64,000 bases of DNA, taken from Odoribacter sp. Z80. Lineage in GTDB: Bacteria > Bacteroidota > Bacteroidia > Bacteroidales > Marinifilaceae. Under the pieces are notes generated by a model. It had not been told where the DNA came from. It worked only from the letters and a program-made list of their open reading frames with translations, and made no database searches. Positions 48,601-58,573 of the stretch are shown here, one piece after another. Numbering within the stretch: position 1 is the stretch's first letter; every line of letters begins with the position of its first letter. Where the stretch lies: the NCBI RefSeq assembly GCF_009935865.1, contig NZ_QWEL01000013.1, forward strand, positions 1 to 64,000. Reading direction: 5' to 3'. The position numbers were made by a program, and so were the translations under genes.

Positions 48601-51600
48601 ACCGGATGAAGTAAATTTGTGCCGGCAAGGTGCTCCGGTTATGACCGCTACGGTAACGGGAGGTACTCCTTCTTATAAATTTGAATGGTATCAGGCCGGG
48701 AACGAAAGTTCGATTTTGTATACGAAACAAGGCGGACCAGCTGAGACGACCAATACTTATATTGCTTCGGGAAGTTATACGACAGATACGAAGATGGTGG
48801 TAAGGGTAACGGATGCTACCGGACTGATCAGCCGCGATACCGTATTGATTAAAGTCAGAAATGATTTGACTGCACCTCAGATTGATGCCGGCGATCCGAT
48901 GACGATTGCTTATAATACGCAGACTTATTTGTTGGGTACGGTGATCAGCGGTAATCCGACGAGTTGGACCTGGGCTGATGCAGCTATGCTGGCTTCCGGT
49001 AAGAATACGGCTAATCCGTATACGGTGGCTTTGACAAGCGAGACGATTTATACTGCTTACGCTACGGATGCTAACCAATGTACCAGCGCGGCAGATCAGG
49101 TGACTGTCAGGGTGACGGATGACCATAATTATAAGTTGGCGGTGAAGATAGACCCTATTGCTTTGTTGTGCCGGGGAAGTGAAGTGACCATGAATGCAGT
49201 GGTAACCCCTCAGGACCGGGCTATCAGTGCGTGGAAGTGGGGAACCTCTTTAGCTGCTGCAGACGGTAGTTTTGATGCTGTTACAAATAAAAATCCTCTC
49301 TTTACTATCACGAATGTTACGGCTTCTTCTGCTGATATTATCGTGAAAGTGACTGATAATGCCAATGTTGCAGCAACCGATAAGATTACGGTAACTTTGC
49401 AGAATGCTATGGCTCCGGTTTTACAGATTACCGGCTTTAATACCAGCAGTGGTACAAATAATATTTGTTCCCTGGAAGACTTGAGAGTATCTTCAACGAA
49501 CGGAGTTGCTTTAGGTACTTGTACGTGGTATGTCGGAGGGGTTGAAAAACAAAAAGGAAATTCTGTTACTTATAAACCTTCAGCCAGTGCTGATGAATTC
49601 CAGAATATCAAAGTATCTGCATTGTCTTCTGCCGGATGTCCGGCTACCGGAGCTACGGAGGTCGGAATAATTGTACATCCGAAGCCGGTATTGGCATGGA
49701 GGGATGCTGGAATGGCTCAGGCTGCACCAGGAGATGTGGTAAAAGTGACGGCTTATCTGGATCCGGTGACTTCCGGACAATATACGTATACGTGGAATCA
49801 TGCCGGCACCTCAAGTTCGGTTCATTTTACCGATGAAGGTACTACAGCGGGTAATTTAACGGAAGTAAGCAGTACTGCCGATGGAACGGCTGATGTTGCT
49901 ACACAGCCTTATTATTTCAAAGTGAAAGTCAGGGATGGAAATGGTTGTGAGTCTTTGGAAATAGATTCTATTATTACGGTAGACGGTGCTGCTTTGTCAG
50001 TAAAATTGGAGGCCTTGAACGGTGGATTCTGTCAGGGAGGTGCTGCTATATTGCAGGCTGAAGTGACTGGAGTGGCCAATTCCAATGTGAATTTTGAATG
50101 GTATAAGGGAACAATCCGGATTAGTGGAGCAACGGGGCCGGAATTGGTTGTGGCAAATCCGAATACGACAGACCAGTATAAGGTGAAAGTATCTTTGAAA
50201 AGTGATGCGACCAGAACCGGAGAATCTTCGTTTGTTACTTTGACGCAAAAATCAGGAATTGCTCCTGATATAGCAGGTGTGGATATGAGAATTCCGACCG
50301 GAACCAAAACAGCGTTGGTAGCTAATACCACTGCTGATATTCAATCCTGGAAATGGTATCCGGAAAATAAACTGGCTTCCGGAGAGAATACGTTGCCTTC
50401 TCCCTATACTACTTTGTTGTCGGCACAGACGATATATACCGTTTGCGGTGTGGATGGAAACGGTTGTATCGGAGTTGATGACGATGTTCAGGTAAATATG
50501 ATGAACGGTTTGAATCCGGGAACTTTTGATCCGGAACTGTTTGTAAAAGTAATTCCTCCGAGAGATACCATTTGTGAAGGCAATGAATTGGATTTGCGTG
50601 CCGAGGTATGGTCTTCTATTGGCGGTACTCCGACCTATAGTTGGAAACCTTCAACTCATCTGGGAGCGGATGTATCTTCTGCCAGTGTGAAATTTGGTCC
50701 GGTAAGTACATCGGGAGATTATTCCTATACGGTATTGGTAAATGTAAACGGTATGGTGGCTGCAGGACGTGCTGATATTGTAGTTGTCCCGGGTGTTATT
50801 CCGAATCTGGTGGTGGATGCCGGTTCGGGAGCACATTGTGCCGGAAATGATTTGGTTTTGACTGCCAATAATATCGGTAGTAGTGTGAATTTGACTTATA
50901 CCTGGACGGTGAACGGAACAGTGCAGTCTGTAACAGGCAATACCTATACCTGGCCGGCGACCGGTTTGACGGCAAATTACCATGTGAAGGTAACGGCAAA
51001 GAGTACGGACCACTGTATTTCTACTACTTATGAAGATGACTTTACGATTGATCCGGCAGTAGAATTACAAAAACTGCAGGTTATCGATAGTTGCGGTCAG
51101 GTTATCCTGGTTGCAGATGCGGGAGCGGGTGCTGCTTATAGCTGGACGATTAAATCCGGTTCTGTTCAGGCTTCTGCGAATAATGACACCTGTCGGGTGG
51201 TTTATCAGGGAATATTGAATGCAGCTTCGGCTTCTTATACGGTGAATGTTGAAGCTACTCCGCAAAATGGCGGATGTAAGGCTACTAAAGATGTGACAGG
51301 TAAGATTTACTTTAAGCCGCGTGCTGAGTTTGCAGCCTGGACTCCGGATGGAGAAACTACCGGTTTGCCTTATATGATGGTAGAGAAAAACGATAATGTA
51401 ACCCTGAGTTTGAATCAGGCAAACTGGAACCTTACGTCTGCCATGGCGGCCGTAAATATCGACTGGACAGCGGAACATACATCAAGTCTGACTCCTTCTG
51501 CCAACCAGACTTCTTGTACCGTTAATTCTATCCAGCAGGATGATTCAGTTTATATCAGGATTGCCAATAAAGAAGCTGAGACCTGTATGGTTTCCGATAC

Positions 51601-52501
51601 GATGCCGCTTTACCTCTATCCGGAAGCACCGAGCATCCGAATCGATACGGTGGACGGAAGCCTGGTAAATGCCGCTCTTTACCTGGATGGAGCTGATAAG
51701 TATACCATCTGGAGCCGGAAGTGGGATCCGTATTGCTTGACTACAAAGTTTACGGGTGATCAGGTATATAAAAAAGAGGCAACCGTTTCTGATCATATTT
51801 GGAGTGAGCCTGATATGAGCGATACTTTAAAATTTTATTATGCTACTTCTATCAAAACGATACAAGCCCGTGAATGGGAAAGTAAAGTTACAAGTGATAC
51901 GGTTGGGTATTATTTATTTGATTTAAATGTAAATAGCGGTTTAAGCTCCGATAATTATATGGCAATTTATTTTGATTTTGCTGCAATGGGATGCTCAACA
52001 ATCAAGGATCTTGCTCAACGATTAGGAGATGGTGGTACAACTTTAAGTTTCTACTTATATGATTATCCAACTCAGAGTACCAAGATGTTCAAATATCTTG
52101 CAACTCTCAACAAGTTAATTCCGGATGATGGAACACAACTAACTGTTGATAACGGATATGTTATTATCAGACCTACGAATAAAACTAAGTTTATGCAATA
52201 TGGTGTATTGTCGCAGAATTCTTTTGAAATAAAACATACGAATACAACGACAACAAACTATAATTGGATTTATGCATTACTGCAAAAAACCGATAAATTA
52301 GATTTAACTTCTTTGTGTAAAACTGATTTTGCTAAGGTTATGAAATTATACCGATGGGATTTTGCAAAGCAAAAAACAGTGATAATAACTAATATATCTG
52401 GAGGAACATCTATTATAGGTGCTAATAAATCTCCGTTTATCCCTCTGGAAGTATTTTCAACGGATTTACTTCCAGCTGAAAATTCATTAATTTGGAAATA
52501 A
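45683..52501 (+). CDS. Large Ig/PKD-repeat surface protein (2272 aa)
   Basis: The signal peptide (MQRRLIILIFFTICYFLGFG) leads into an N-terminal beta domain (~25-235; FYLYFTINLKALGTW, LGALDIYLDFN) homologous to that of the 788-residue protein. About eighteen to twenty Ig/PKD-like repeats of ~80-110 residues follow (~240-2040), many with a C-x-G opening and a W near the centre, such as CEGASATYTADVE and CQGGSVTLKAEVSGG. The last ~230 residues are a unique, unrecognised domain ending LLPAENSLIWK, and no sorting domain is visible. Base composition is uneven: the first ~700 bp and the last ~700 bp are AT-rich, while the repeat core is much richer in GC. It sits 20 nt after the 788-residue gene and 5 nt before the next ATG, so it is very probably cotranscribed. 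Likely a surface adhesin or matrix protein; the function is not known. Confidence 0.86.
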   Translation: MQRRLIILIFFTICYFLGFGQNLGISDCDFSNNFASHVAAAQEGDNYVEINFSDVSVKKETDGYFYLYFTINLKALGTWYTESGSKVSARNKYLGALDIYLDFNQEVFGNVVAEISPIECLDYNYNEDDDLTWRDAYVSGNETVIAKPLPNLIIGVLGYSDTGDGGSFALSTSEYLYVGKFRWRLKAGVTGGKTGVKLRIPTISGYEGDGTYPSKAYDYKTQVPFGICQTGPSLDIEFGEGGAAPVINSITGDLAACEGASATYTADVEDGVTLNWVVKQGTMNVTSTVVDGTMTPNGKSVSFKWKDHTAGTYSICATATKGDKTSDEKCESVTVNAAPALAVTSTPDVSGGVCTGDNITLNATAGLTNYKWYLNGTLINGATTRSYTPTLPVVSSVTSVTYKVEAQSATACPASGELNLSIHPQPLADATVKVGNSSVASTDNRYYLGDNINLTAKNVDASKYDYSWENASGTILATGPTYNIYGATEANYRLVLKVRSKTSPYCTATKEVNLTQNTSCVPALALSGSDNNRICLPNGICRLTAELTNACSTTVTDYVWYRNGVKLDSIVVSKGEKKNIFNAVEDGDYTVKVYTYRGMLTKSVTISRRNQAAATITMPDTYLVTSGGSTLLTPNPSAPISSWSWESEPAGMIATGATSQYPTTASLSAPVKFYVYAQDQYTCWLMDSTWVRISNDALNVKIKPENPIVCQGGSVTLKAEVSGGDGAYTYSWSSDEYGSSTSASCFFQDDALFATGSTRLVNKILTVTDGAGHTGVAKTVVQIVTTPNPNLGISGGGAVCEGNVLTVTGGNAAALTGGYVWYIRDNTTGAIYTRMASAAKDTIKLGTRGDYYVWVSGKTAACASDTTGKGVAVKVNGFDLAFTTHPSNYKLGATIEAGVTASNGAQPYTFNWTSPAEGVALSGNTINPNNFKLVGASAPEYTFRVTATDANGCSKTIEEKVENTISGGLKVTVPDEVNLCRQGAPVMTATVTGGTPSYKFEWYQAGNESSILYTKQGGPAETTNTYIASGSYTTDTKMVVRVTDATGLISRDTVLIKVRNDLTAPQIDAGDPMTIAYNTQTYLLGTVISGNPTSWTWADAAMLASGKNTANPYTVALTSETIYTAYATDANQCTSAADQVTVRVTDDHNYKLAVKIDPIALLCRGSEVTMNAVVTPQDRAISAWKWGTSLAAADGSFDAVTNKNPLFTITNVTASSADIIVKVTDNANVAATDKITVTLQNAMAPVLQITGFNTSSGTNNICSLEDLRVSSTNGVALGTCTWYVGGVEKQKGNSVTYKPSASADEFQNIKVSALSSAGCPATGATEVGIIVHPKPVLAWRDAGMAQAAPGDVVKVTAYLDPVTSGQYTYTWNHAGTSSSVHFTDEGTTAGNLTEVSSTADGTADVATQPYYFKVKVRDGNGCESLEIDSIITVDGAALSVKLEALNGGFCQGGAAILQAEVTGVANSNVNFEWYKGTIRISGATGPELVVANPNTTDQYKVKVSLKSDATRTGESSFVTLTQKSGIAPDIAGVDMRIPTGTKTALVANTTADIQSWKWYPENKLASGENTLPSPYTTLLSAQTIYTVCGVDGNGCIGVDDDVQVNMMNGLNPGTFDPELFVKVIPPRDTICEGNELDLRAEVWSSIGGTPTYSWKPSTHLGADVSSASVKFGPVSTSGDYSYTVLVNVNGMVAAGRADIVVVPGVIPNLVVDAGSGAHCAGNDLVLTANNIGSSVNLTYTWTVNGTVQSVTGNTYTWPATGLTANYHVKVTAKSTDHCISTTYEDDFTIDPAVELQKLQVIDSCGQVILVADAGAGAAYSWTIKSGSVQASANNDTCRVVYQGILNAASASYTVNVEATPQNGGCKATKDVTGKIYFKPRAEFAAWTPDGETTGLPYMMVEKNDNVTLSLNQANWNLTSAMAAVNIDWTAEHTSSLTPSANQTSCTVNSIQQDDSVYIRIANKEAETCMVSDTMPLYLYPEAPSIRIDTVDGSLVNAALYLDGADKYTIWSRKWDPYCLTTKFTGDQVYKKEATVSDHIWSEPDMSDTLKFYYATSIKTIQAREWESKVTSDTVGYYLFDLNVNSGLSSDNYMAIYFDFAAMGCSTIKDLAQRLGDGGTTLSFYLYDYPTQSTKMFKYLATLNKLIPDDGTQLTVDNGYVIIRPTNKTKFMQYGVLSQNSFEIKHTNTTTTNYNWIYALLQKTDKLDLTSLCKTDFAKVMKLYRWDFAKQKTVIITNISGGTSIIGANKSPFIPLEVFSTDLLPAENSLIWK

Positions 52502-52506
52502 GGATT

Positions 52507-55500
52507 ATGAAACGATTACTTGTTGTAGTTTTATTTATTATTGGTATTCAGTTGAATATTTTCGGGCAAGGATGTCCTTCTGCTTTGATAGTGATGCAGG
52601 GGTTACCATGCCAAATAACAGATCCATCCCATATCACTTGGTCTATTGTAAAACAGGGAGGAACTGCGACAGAGACTTCGACTACTGACTGGGTGTTAGA
52701 CGAGGATATGATATCAATAAATCCTCAGGAGTTACATGCACAATCTCCATTTAATAAAGACGGAGAATCTGTGACTATCTCTGTCACCATTAAATCGACA
52801 AGCGATTGTGCTGCAGACTATTCGGGAAGTGTGACTATAGCTTATGATATGAGTGGGTGTTTATATAATGATGGTGTGGGTGTATTCTTGAATATAACTT
52901 TAACACCTCCTGCTGCTCCTGATCCGGAGATTACTGCACCAAATCTTTGTAAAGGAGCATCGGGGAATATCACCATTACGAATGTAACCGATTTTTCAAA
53001 ATATACTTTAACGGTTAATCCTTCTGCAGGAATTACGTTGGGAACGTTGGGGGCAACAACTTCTATTCAGGTGGCCAATACGGCTGCTGCCGGTGCTCAT
53101 ACTTTGACACTGACTGCGAAAGACGGAAGTGCCGGTCCCTGGACGAAACAATTTACGGTGAATGCAGGTCCGACGCTGGCTATCACGCCGAGTTTGTCTA
53201 ATGCCGGCAAGGGGTATATTTGCTCCGGAGGTTCTAATAATTCTTCCGTAACCTTGACCGCTACGAATATAGCCAATTATAATTATCAGTGGAGTGGTGC
53301 CGGGACGGGAACGGCTGCTACTTTGAATGCGACAGCAGCCGGTAATTATACGGTGAAGGTGACTCCGAAAAATGCCGGCGCAGGATGTCCTGCAGAGGCT
53401 ACTATTACAGTGGAAAAATTGACAGCTCCGAGTGCTCCTGTTATTGCTACTCCTGCTAAAACAGATGTTTGCCGGAAAGATGGCGGAAAGACTACTTTAA
53501 CTGTGAATAATGCGAATAACAGTTATACCTATAACTGGTCACCGTCAGGAACAGGGAAATCCTTAGATGTCGCTCATAGCGGAGTACCGACAAGCGGACA
53601 GAATTATACGGTAACGGCTAATGACGGAAAATGTAAATCCAATGCTTCCACAGCTGTGAAGTTGACGGGACATGAAGTGAGTGTACAGGCCAAGATTAAT
53701 GGTGCCGGAAGTACAGCTACTGTTCCTTATAATGCTTCGGCTACATTGACAGGTACGGTGACGTTTACTCCGACTTCGGGATCTACGGGTGCTACCTATA
53801 CATGGTCCGGAGGAGGAGGCATAGCGACTTCGGGAACGGATGCGAGCGATAAAACGAAGGCGACTACTAATCCTTTGACAACAGGAGGTACTTATACGTT
53901 GAAGGTAGTTGATGCTTATCAGTGTGAAGCCAGCGGAAATGTAGTGTATACGATGCAAGGCGGACCTTTGAGTGTGACCCTGACCGATTTGTATGTGTGT
54001 GCCGGTGTTAAACAACAATTAAGTTGTAATCTTTCCGGTGGTTCAGGTAGTGCGACTCCAACTTATAAGTGGAGTTCTTCCGATGGACTGACTTTTGACA
54101 ATGCGAATTCGGCAACACCTAAGATAACGACGACTACTCCGGGTACTTATCATGTGAAAGTAGAGGTGGAGAAGCTACCTCAGAAGGCAACCTCGAATGA
54201 GGCTACCATAACCATCGGAGACCAACCTGAATTGGGAACAGCAACGGTTTATAAGAATGGTACAGCGTTGGGAAGTAGTGATGTGATCTTGCCGGGAAGT
54301 GTGGTGGATATTCAGATTCAAGGTATTCATTTGCCTAACGGTACCAAGTATGCCTGGACGGATGCAAGCCATATTGTTGATAGCGAGGGAGCTGACCATT
54401 TGTCGGTTACCACCAAAGCATTGACAAAGGGAAATCCTTGTGTTAAATTGGTTGTGACGAATGCTGATAACAAATGTCCCGATGAACAACAGGTTTGCCT
54501 GAATGTCAACGGTACTGAATTTACTTTGGCCGTACAGGGAAATGCATCGGTTTGTGAAGGTTCAACCACAACACTGACTGCTCAGACTAACGGTGGGGTG
54601 AAGCCGATTAAATCTTATACCTGGAATTGCGGTGCTGGATTGGAATATACTTTGTCGGCTGATAAAGCATCGTTGACGGTGAAAGCGAATACTCCGGTTG
54701 GAACCTATAATGGTTCTGTGGAAGTGGAAGATAGTAAAGGAAATACAGCGACACAGAACTTTACGGTAAAAGTGAAACCGATGCCGGTATTTACTGCTGT
54801 GCCTGTCAGTCCTCAGACGGTGAAAGCAGGAAATAAAGTGATGCTGACAGCTTCCGCCAATCCGGCTACGACAGAGTTGAAATGGGCTGGTACTCCTGCT
54901 GATGCTCAGGTAGGAACGGCAGGAACGGCTTCAATTAATGCCGGAACTTTTAATGCAGCAGGTGGCGCTTATCCTTATACAATTACTGCAACTCTTGACG
55001 GATGTTCCATCGATTCTACCATTTTGGTGAATGTCGTTGAAAAAACGGCTGATATTGTGATTGCTGCAAATAATGCCACCATCTGTGAAGGTGATATGAC
55101 GAATAATAAATTGAGTGCGAGTGCGACTGGTGGTTCGGGTACGTTAAGTTATAACTGGACTGTGATAAGCGGAGATTTGCAGTTGAGTACAACTTTCGGT
55201 AATCTGGTGTCTGTTACGGGCGGTTCTGTCGGTTCTCATACCGTCAGGGTAACTGTTACGGACGGCGGTGCTGATCCTGCGCCTTCTCAATATAAAGATA
55301 TTACGGTTAACATTTCCCGTAAACCGGTTATTAATTCTATAGTAGTAAATAATCTTACGAAAGGAACTACGAATGTCACTACGGCTGATTATGGGGATTT
55401 ATTGGAATTGGTAGGTACGGTTGATCCGAATACAGCAACTTGCACTTGGTCGGAGACAGGATCTGATTTGCAGTCTGCGAACGGTAGTACAGTAAATACC

Positions 55501-58434
55501 AAACCTGTATCTGGAATGAATACCTTTACGCTGACTGCAAGGTCTGGTGATGGTTGTACAGCTACCCAATCAGTTACCGTTACTGTGAAGAAACCTGACA
55601 CCGGTGGTTTGTTGGAATTGTCTTTGGAAAGGAAATGTGCCGATTCCGGAGAAGATATGCTTTTGACCATGACTCCCTCAGGAGGTACGACATATAGCTT
55701 TACCCTCCGGAATAACAAAGGACTTGCGCTGGATTTTGACGGAGCAGGCCCATGGACCCATCCGATATCTTTAGGAGATCAGGATACTTATTTTGTATCT
55801 GACTTTAAAGCTTTTAAAAATGGATTGCAGGTTAATCCGAGTCAGGTTATTCCGATGGAGATAGAAGCGTTGTTCCATTCTACTCCGGTGATTACCATTG
55901 CAGAGGGGAATGTGGTATCTGTTTGCGAAGGAGATGAGCTTTCTTTAAAGGCAAGCAGTCAGTTGGCTAATACGGTTTATGAGTGGGATAATGATGTACA
56001 GAACGGTCAGCCTTTCTTCCCGACAGCTTCCGGCGTTTATACGGTTACGGCAACAAGTGAGCAGGGATGTAAGTCTACTTCTACCGTAAATGTAACCATG
56101 GTACCGAAACCGACCGTGACCATTACGGCTTCTGATGATGATATTTGCCTTGGAGAATCGGTTACTCTGACTGCAGGTGGTGCTGCTGAATATCTTTGGA
56201 ATAACGATGAGACGGGTGAAACTATTACAGTGCAGCCGAATGTGGGAGGTACGGTTACTTATATTGTAACGGGTACGGAGGCAGTGAACGGGTGTTCGCA
56301 GGAAGCTCCGGTTACCATTAATGTGAATGAGCCTCCGATGATTGTTTCTACCGGTCGGGTGGAACGTAGTATTGCTATTGGCAAGGGAGTTGTCTTTTCA
56401 GTGAAATCTACCGGTAAAAATTTGAAATATCAGTGGAAACGCTGGGATGGAGCTGCTTGGTTCGGTTTGACGGATGACAATAGTTCCATGCCGACGATTG
56501 CAGGATCCCAGACTGATTCTTTGAGATTGGGAGATGTTCCGCAGAGTTGGGATGGAGCCCAGTTCCAATGTGTTGTGACGAATGATTGCGGTACGGCAGA
56601 TACTACATTCTTGTTGCATGTGAAAGAATGTTTTGAAATTCTGGATATAGAATGGGATATGTGTGAAGGTATCCGTCCGGAAGTTGACCCTGACGTTCAG
56701 GTAGATGGTTGGTATTGTCCGGGTTCCCGGATTGGTATCTGTGCCCGTCTGGTGCTGGATGAAGATGTCGAGGTTGATGTGGATATGCGGGATGCAGTCT
56801 TTAAATGGACCGTTGACGGTTTGCGTACGGATGATGGTCGTTGGGGTGAAATGGTATTTATTTCTGATTCCAGCAAATTGAGTTGGATTCCGCCGATGAT
56901 GTGGCAGGATAATATTACCGTTGGATTATGTGCCTATATTGATGGTGCCTGTGATACCCTTTGCAAGAGCTATCTGCGTTTGAAAGCAACTCCGTTTGCT
57001 GATTTGGCCTGGAAGCTGAGGACTTCTGTTGATGAGCCGAGAATGTTCTGTCCGGGAGATACCGTTACTTGCTGGATTGATGACCCGAACCAGACAGCCG
57101 GTTTGAATCCGACTTACAAATGGTATAATGATATTTTTGATTTGTCAGAAGAGGAGTGTCCTAATAATAAAGTGGTTAGTTTGGAGAATGATAATGTTGT
57201 GATGGTGATGGGACAACAAGATACGTGGGTGAAAGTGATTATGACTCCTTCGCCTGAAATTTGTACCCGTGAACCTCAGTATCTGGACACTGCTTTCTTA
57301 AGAGTGAAACAGATTGTTGAACCTAAGTTTTCTATTTGGTGTGAGGATACGCTGGCTTGTCTGAACGATGAGATTTATCTGGAAGCCCAATGGGAAAATG
57401 CCGGTGAAAATCCGACTTTCGAGTGGACCCGCAGTATTGGTTATCCTTACTGGAATTTGGGATATGCTTATAATGCCAAAACAATATTGGATAATGATGA
57501 TATGTGGATTAAATGTATTCTGAAACCTTCCGATGAAGTTTGTTTTAATCAGGATACTGTCTTTGCCGATGCTGTGCAGATTAAGGCGATCAAAGATCCC
57601 AAGGTGTATATTTTTGCCGATTTGGATGGTAAGGTTGAAGGAGATGAGATTGTCGTAGAATCTGATATTACTCAAATGCCGGTGTTGAATCCGACTTATA
57701 TCTGGTATGTGAATGACTTGATTGCTCCGGAAACTTCTGAAGAGTTGATATCTTCTTCCTTCCATCAGGGGGATAAGGTACAATTGGGTGTCAGAGGCGA
57801 ACGGTTGTGTCAGAATCAGGTATTGTCTAATATTCTGTCTATTGACTTTGACGGTTCCAGCCGGGATACATTGGTTGTCATTTATCGCGGCGAACGAATC
57901 AGAGACCTGAATATGTTTAAACCGGGAGATGAAGCTTGTGAGTTCTTTATCGCAGAAAACGGTTATACCGGAAGTGCGAAAGTATTCATGGGAATTGACG
58001 GTATTTTCAATTATGTACCTGACCCGGATTTCACTGGTAAGGAAAAAGTCACCTATAAGGTGGTGAACCGGTATACCGGAAATGTCCAGATCGGTTACAT
58101 TTATATTCAGGTGAAAGATAAAGACCGCTTCTTTATACCGAATATTATCACTCCGAATAACGATGGTTTGAATGATACTTGGAAACTGGACTTCTTAGCT
58201 GATTATCCGGAACATCAGATTACGGTTTATAACCGGAATGGTAAAATTGTTTTCCGGGCCACGAATTATCAGAACGACTGGGATGGAACCGGTAAGGGAA
58301 ATAGCGGATATGTGGCTTACTTTAATTTAGCGAATGGTATTTACACTTATGTCATAGAGTTGGGTAATAAGGAAATATTGAAGGGTTGGTTGGAAATCAG
58401 AAGAGATATGAACAGAGGTAAATATTCCAGATAA
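52507..58434 (+). CDS. Ig/PKD-repeat surface protein with T9SS type B sorting domain (1975 aa)
   Basis: The ATG at 52507 is preferred over an in-frame TTG at 52492 because it gives a standard signal peptide (MKRLLVVVLFIIGIQLNIFG, then QGCPSA) and starts 5 nt after the previous stop. Repeated PKD/Ig domains fill residues ~30-1370, followed by larger beta domains and a cadherin-like segment (~1800-1870; GIFNYVPDPDFTGKEKVTYK). The C-terminus (~1873-1975) is a T9SS type B sorting domain (gliding-motility-associated C-terminal domain, TIGR04131/CHU_C): FFIPNIITPNNDGLNDTWK, ITVYNRNGKIVF, NDWDGTGKG and ANGIYTYVIEL. In characterised species such proteins cross the outer membrane through T9SS with help from a PorP/SprF protein, and that partner is the next gene. 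It is therefore the best candidate in the window for a T9SS-exported, surface-anchored adhesin, comparable in setting to SprB. Confidence 0.92.
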   Translation: MKRLLVVVLFIIGIQLNIFGQGCPSALIVMQGLPCQITDPSHITWSIVKQGGTATETSTTDWVLDEDMISINPQELHAQSPFNKDGESVTISVTIKSTSDCAADYSGSVTIAYDMSGCLYNDGVGVFLNITLTPPAAPDPEITAPNLCKGASGNITITNVTDFSKYTLTVNPSAGITLGTLGATTSIQVANTAAAGAHTLTLTAKDGSAGPWTKQFTVNAGPTLAITPSLSNAGKGYICSGGSNNSSVTLTATNIANYNYQWSGAGTGTAATLNATAAGNYTVKVTPKNAGAGCPAEATITVEKLTAPSAPVIATPAKTDVCRKDGGKTTLTVNNANNSYTYNWSPSGTGKSLDVAHSGVPTSGQNYTVTANDGKCKSNASTAVKLTGHEVSVQAKINGAGSTATVPYNASATLTGTVTFTPTSGSTGATYTWSGGGGIATSGTDASDKTKATTNPLTTGGTYTLKVVDAYQCEASGNVVYTMQGGPLSVTLTDLYVCAGVKQQLSCNLSGGSGSATPTYKWSSSDGLTFDNANSATPKITTTTPGTYHVKVEVEKLPQKATSNEATITIGDQPELGTATVYKNGTALGSSDVILPGSVVDIQIQGIHLPNGTKYAWTDASHIVDSEGADHLSVTTKALTKGNPCVKLVVTNADNKCPDEQQVCLNVNGTEFTLAVQGNASVCEGSTTTLTAQTNGGVKPIKSYTWNCGAGLEYTLSADKASLTVKANTPVGTYNGSVEVEDSKGNTATQNFTVKVKPMPVFTAVPVSPQTVKAGNKVMLTASANPATTELKWAGTPADAQVGTAGTASINAGTFNAAGGAYPYTITATLDGCSIDSTILVNVVEKTADIVIAANNATICEGDMTNNKLSASATGGSGTLSYNWTVISGDLQLSTTFGNLVSVTGGSVGSHTVRVTVTDGGADPAPSQYKDITVNISRKPVINSIVVNNLTKGTTNVTTADYGDLLELVGTVDPNTATCTWSETGSDLQSANGSTVNTKPVSGMNTFTLTARSGDGCTATQSVTVTVKKPDTGGLLELSLERKCADSGEDMLLTMTPSGGTTYSFTLRNNKGLALDFDGAGPWTHPISLGDQDTYFVSDFKAFKNGLQVNPSQVIPMEIEALFHSTPVITIAEGNVVSVCEGDELSLKASSQLANTVYEWDNDVQNGQPFFPTASGVYTVTATSEQGCKSTSTVNVTMVPKPTVTITASDDDICLGESVTLTAGGAAEYLWNNDETGETITVQPNVGGTVTYIVTGTEAVNGCSQEAPVTINVNEPPMIVSTGRVERSIAIGKGVVFSVKSTGKNLKYQWKRWDGAAWFGLTDDNSSMPTIAGSQTDSLRLGDVPQSWDGAQFQCVVTNDCGTADTTFLLHVKECFEILDIEWDMCEGIRPEVDPDVQVDGWYCPGSRIGICARLVLDEDVEVDVDMRDAVFKWTVDGLRTDDGRWGEMVFISDSSKLSWIPPMMWQDNITVGLCAYIDGACDTLCKSYLRLKATPFADLAWKLRTSVDEPRMFCPGDTVTCWIDDPNQTAGLNPTYKWYNDIFDLSEEECPNNKVVSLENDNVVMVMGQQDTWVKVIMTPSPEICTREPQYLDTAFLRVKQIVEPKFSIWCEDTLACLNDEIYLEAQWENAGENPTFEWTRSIGYPYWNLGYAYNAKTILDNDDMWIKCILKPSDEVCFNQDTVFADAVQIKAIKDPKVYIFADLDGKVEGDEIVVESDITQMPVLNPTYIWYVNDLIAPETSEELISSSFHQGDKVQLGVRGERLCQNQVLSNILSIDFDGSSRDTLVVIYRGERIRDLNMFKPGDEACEFFIAENGYTGSAKVFMGIDGIFNYVPDPDFTGKEKVTYKVVNRYTGNVQIGYIYIQVKDKDRFFIPNIITPNNDGLNDTWKLDFLADYPEHQITVYNRNGKIVFRATNYQNDWDGTGKGNSGYVAYFNLANGIYTYVIELGNKEILKGWLEIRRDMNRGKYSR

Positions 58435-58464
58435 AAGTGTTTTTTGAAAATTTTTATTAGGGAA

Positions 58465-58498
58465 ATCTCCTTCCGGCCTTGTAAAAGGCCGGGGAGAT
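58465..58498 (+). terminator. Hairpin between the type B adhesin and porP/sprF
   Basis: ATCTCC (58465-58470), a TT bulge and CCGGCC (58473-58478) pair with GGCCGG (58487-58492) and GGAGAT (58493-58498) around the loop TTGTAAAA. The tail is CTTTCT, a weak U-tract. It could be an intrinsic terminator, or an attenuator or RNA-stability element that sets the ratio of adhesin to PorP/SprF. No clear promoter box lies between it and the next ATG. Confidence 0.6.
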
Positions 58499-58573
58499 CT
58501 TTCTCCGTATATGGGAGTTAGTGGGGAAGATGAAGAAAGTATGCAGAAAACAGTCAGTATAATATAAGTAAAT

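Noticed and set aside
47936-49126. A 396-codon open frame on the reverse strand within the 2272-aa gene
   Set aside because: It lies wholly inside a repeat-rich gene with clear domains on the + strand. Its translation is Arg/Ser/Ile-rich without motifs, signal or start context, as expected for the complement of Thr/Ala/Gly-rich beta repeats.
52492-52506. TTG start overlapping the end of the 2272-aa gene
   Set aside because: The ATG at 52507 directly begins a typical KR-containing signal peptide. The five extra residues add nothing recognisable.
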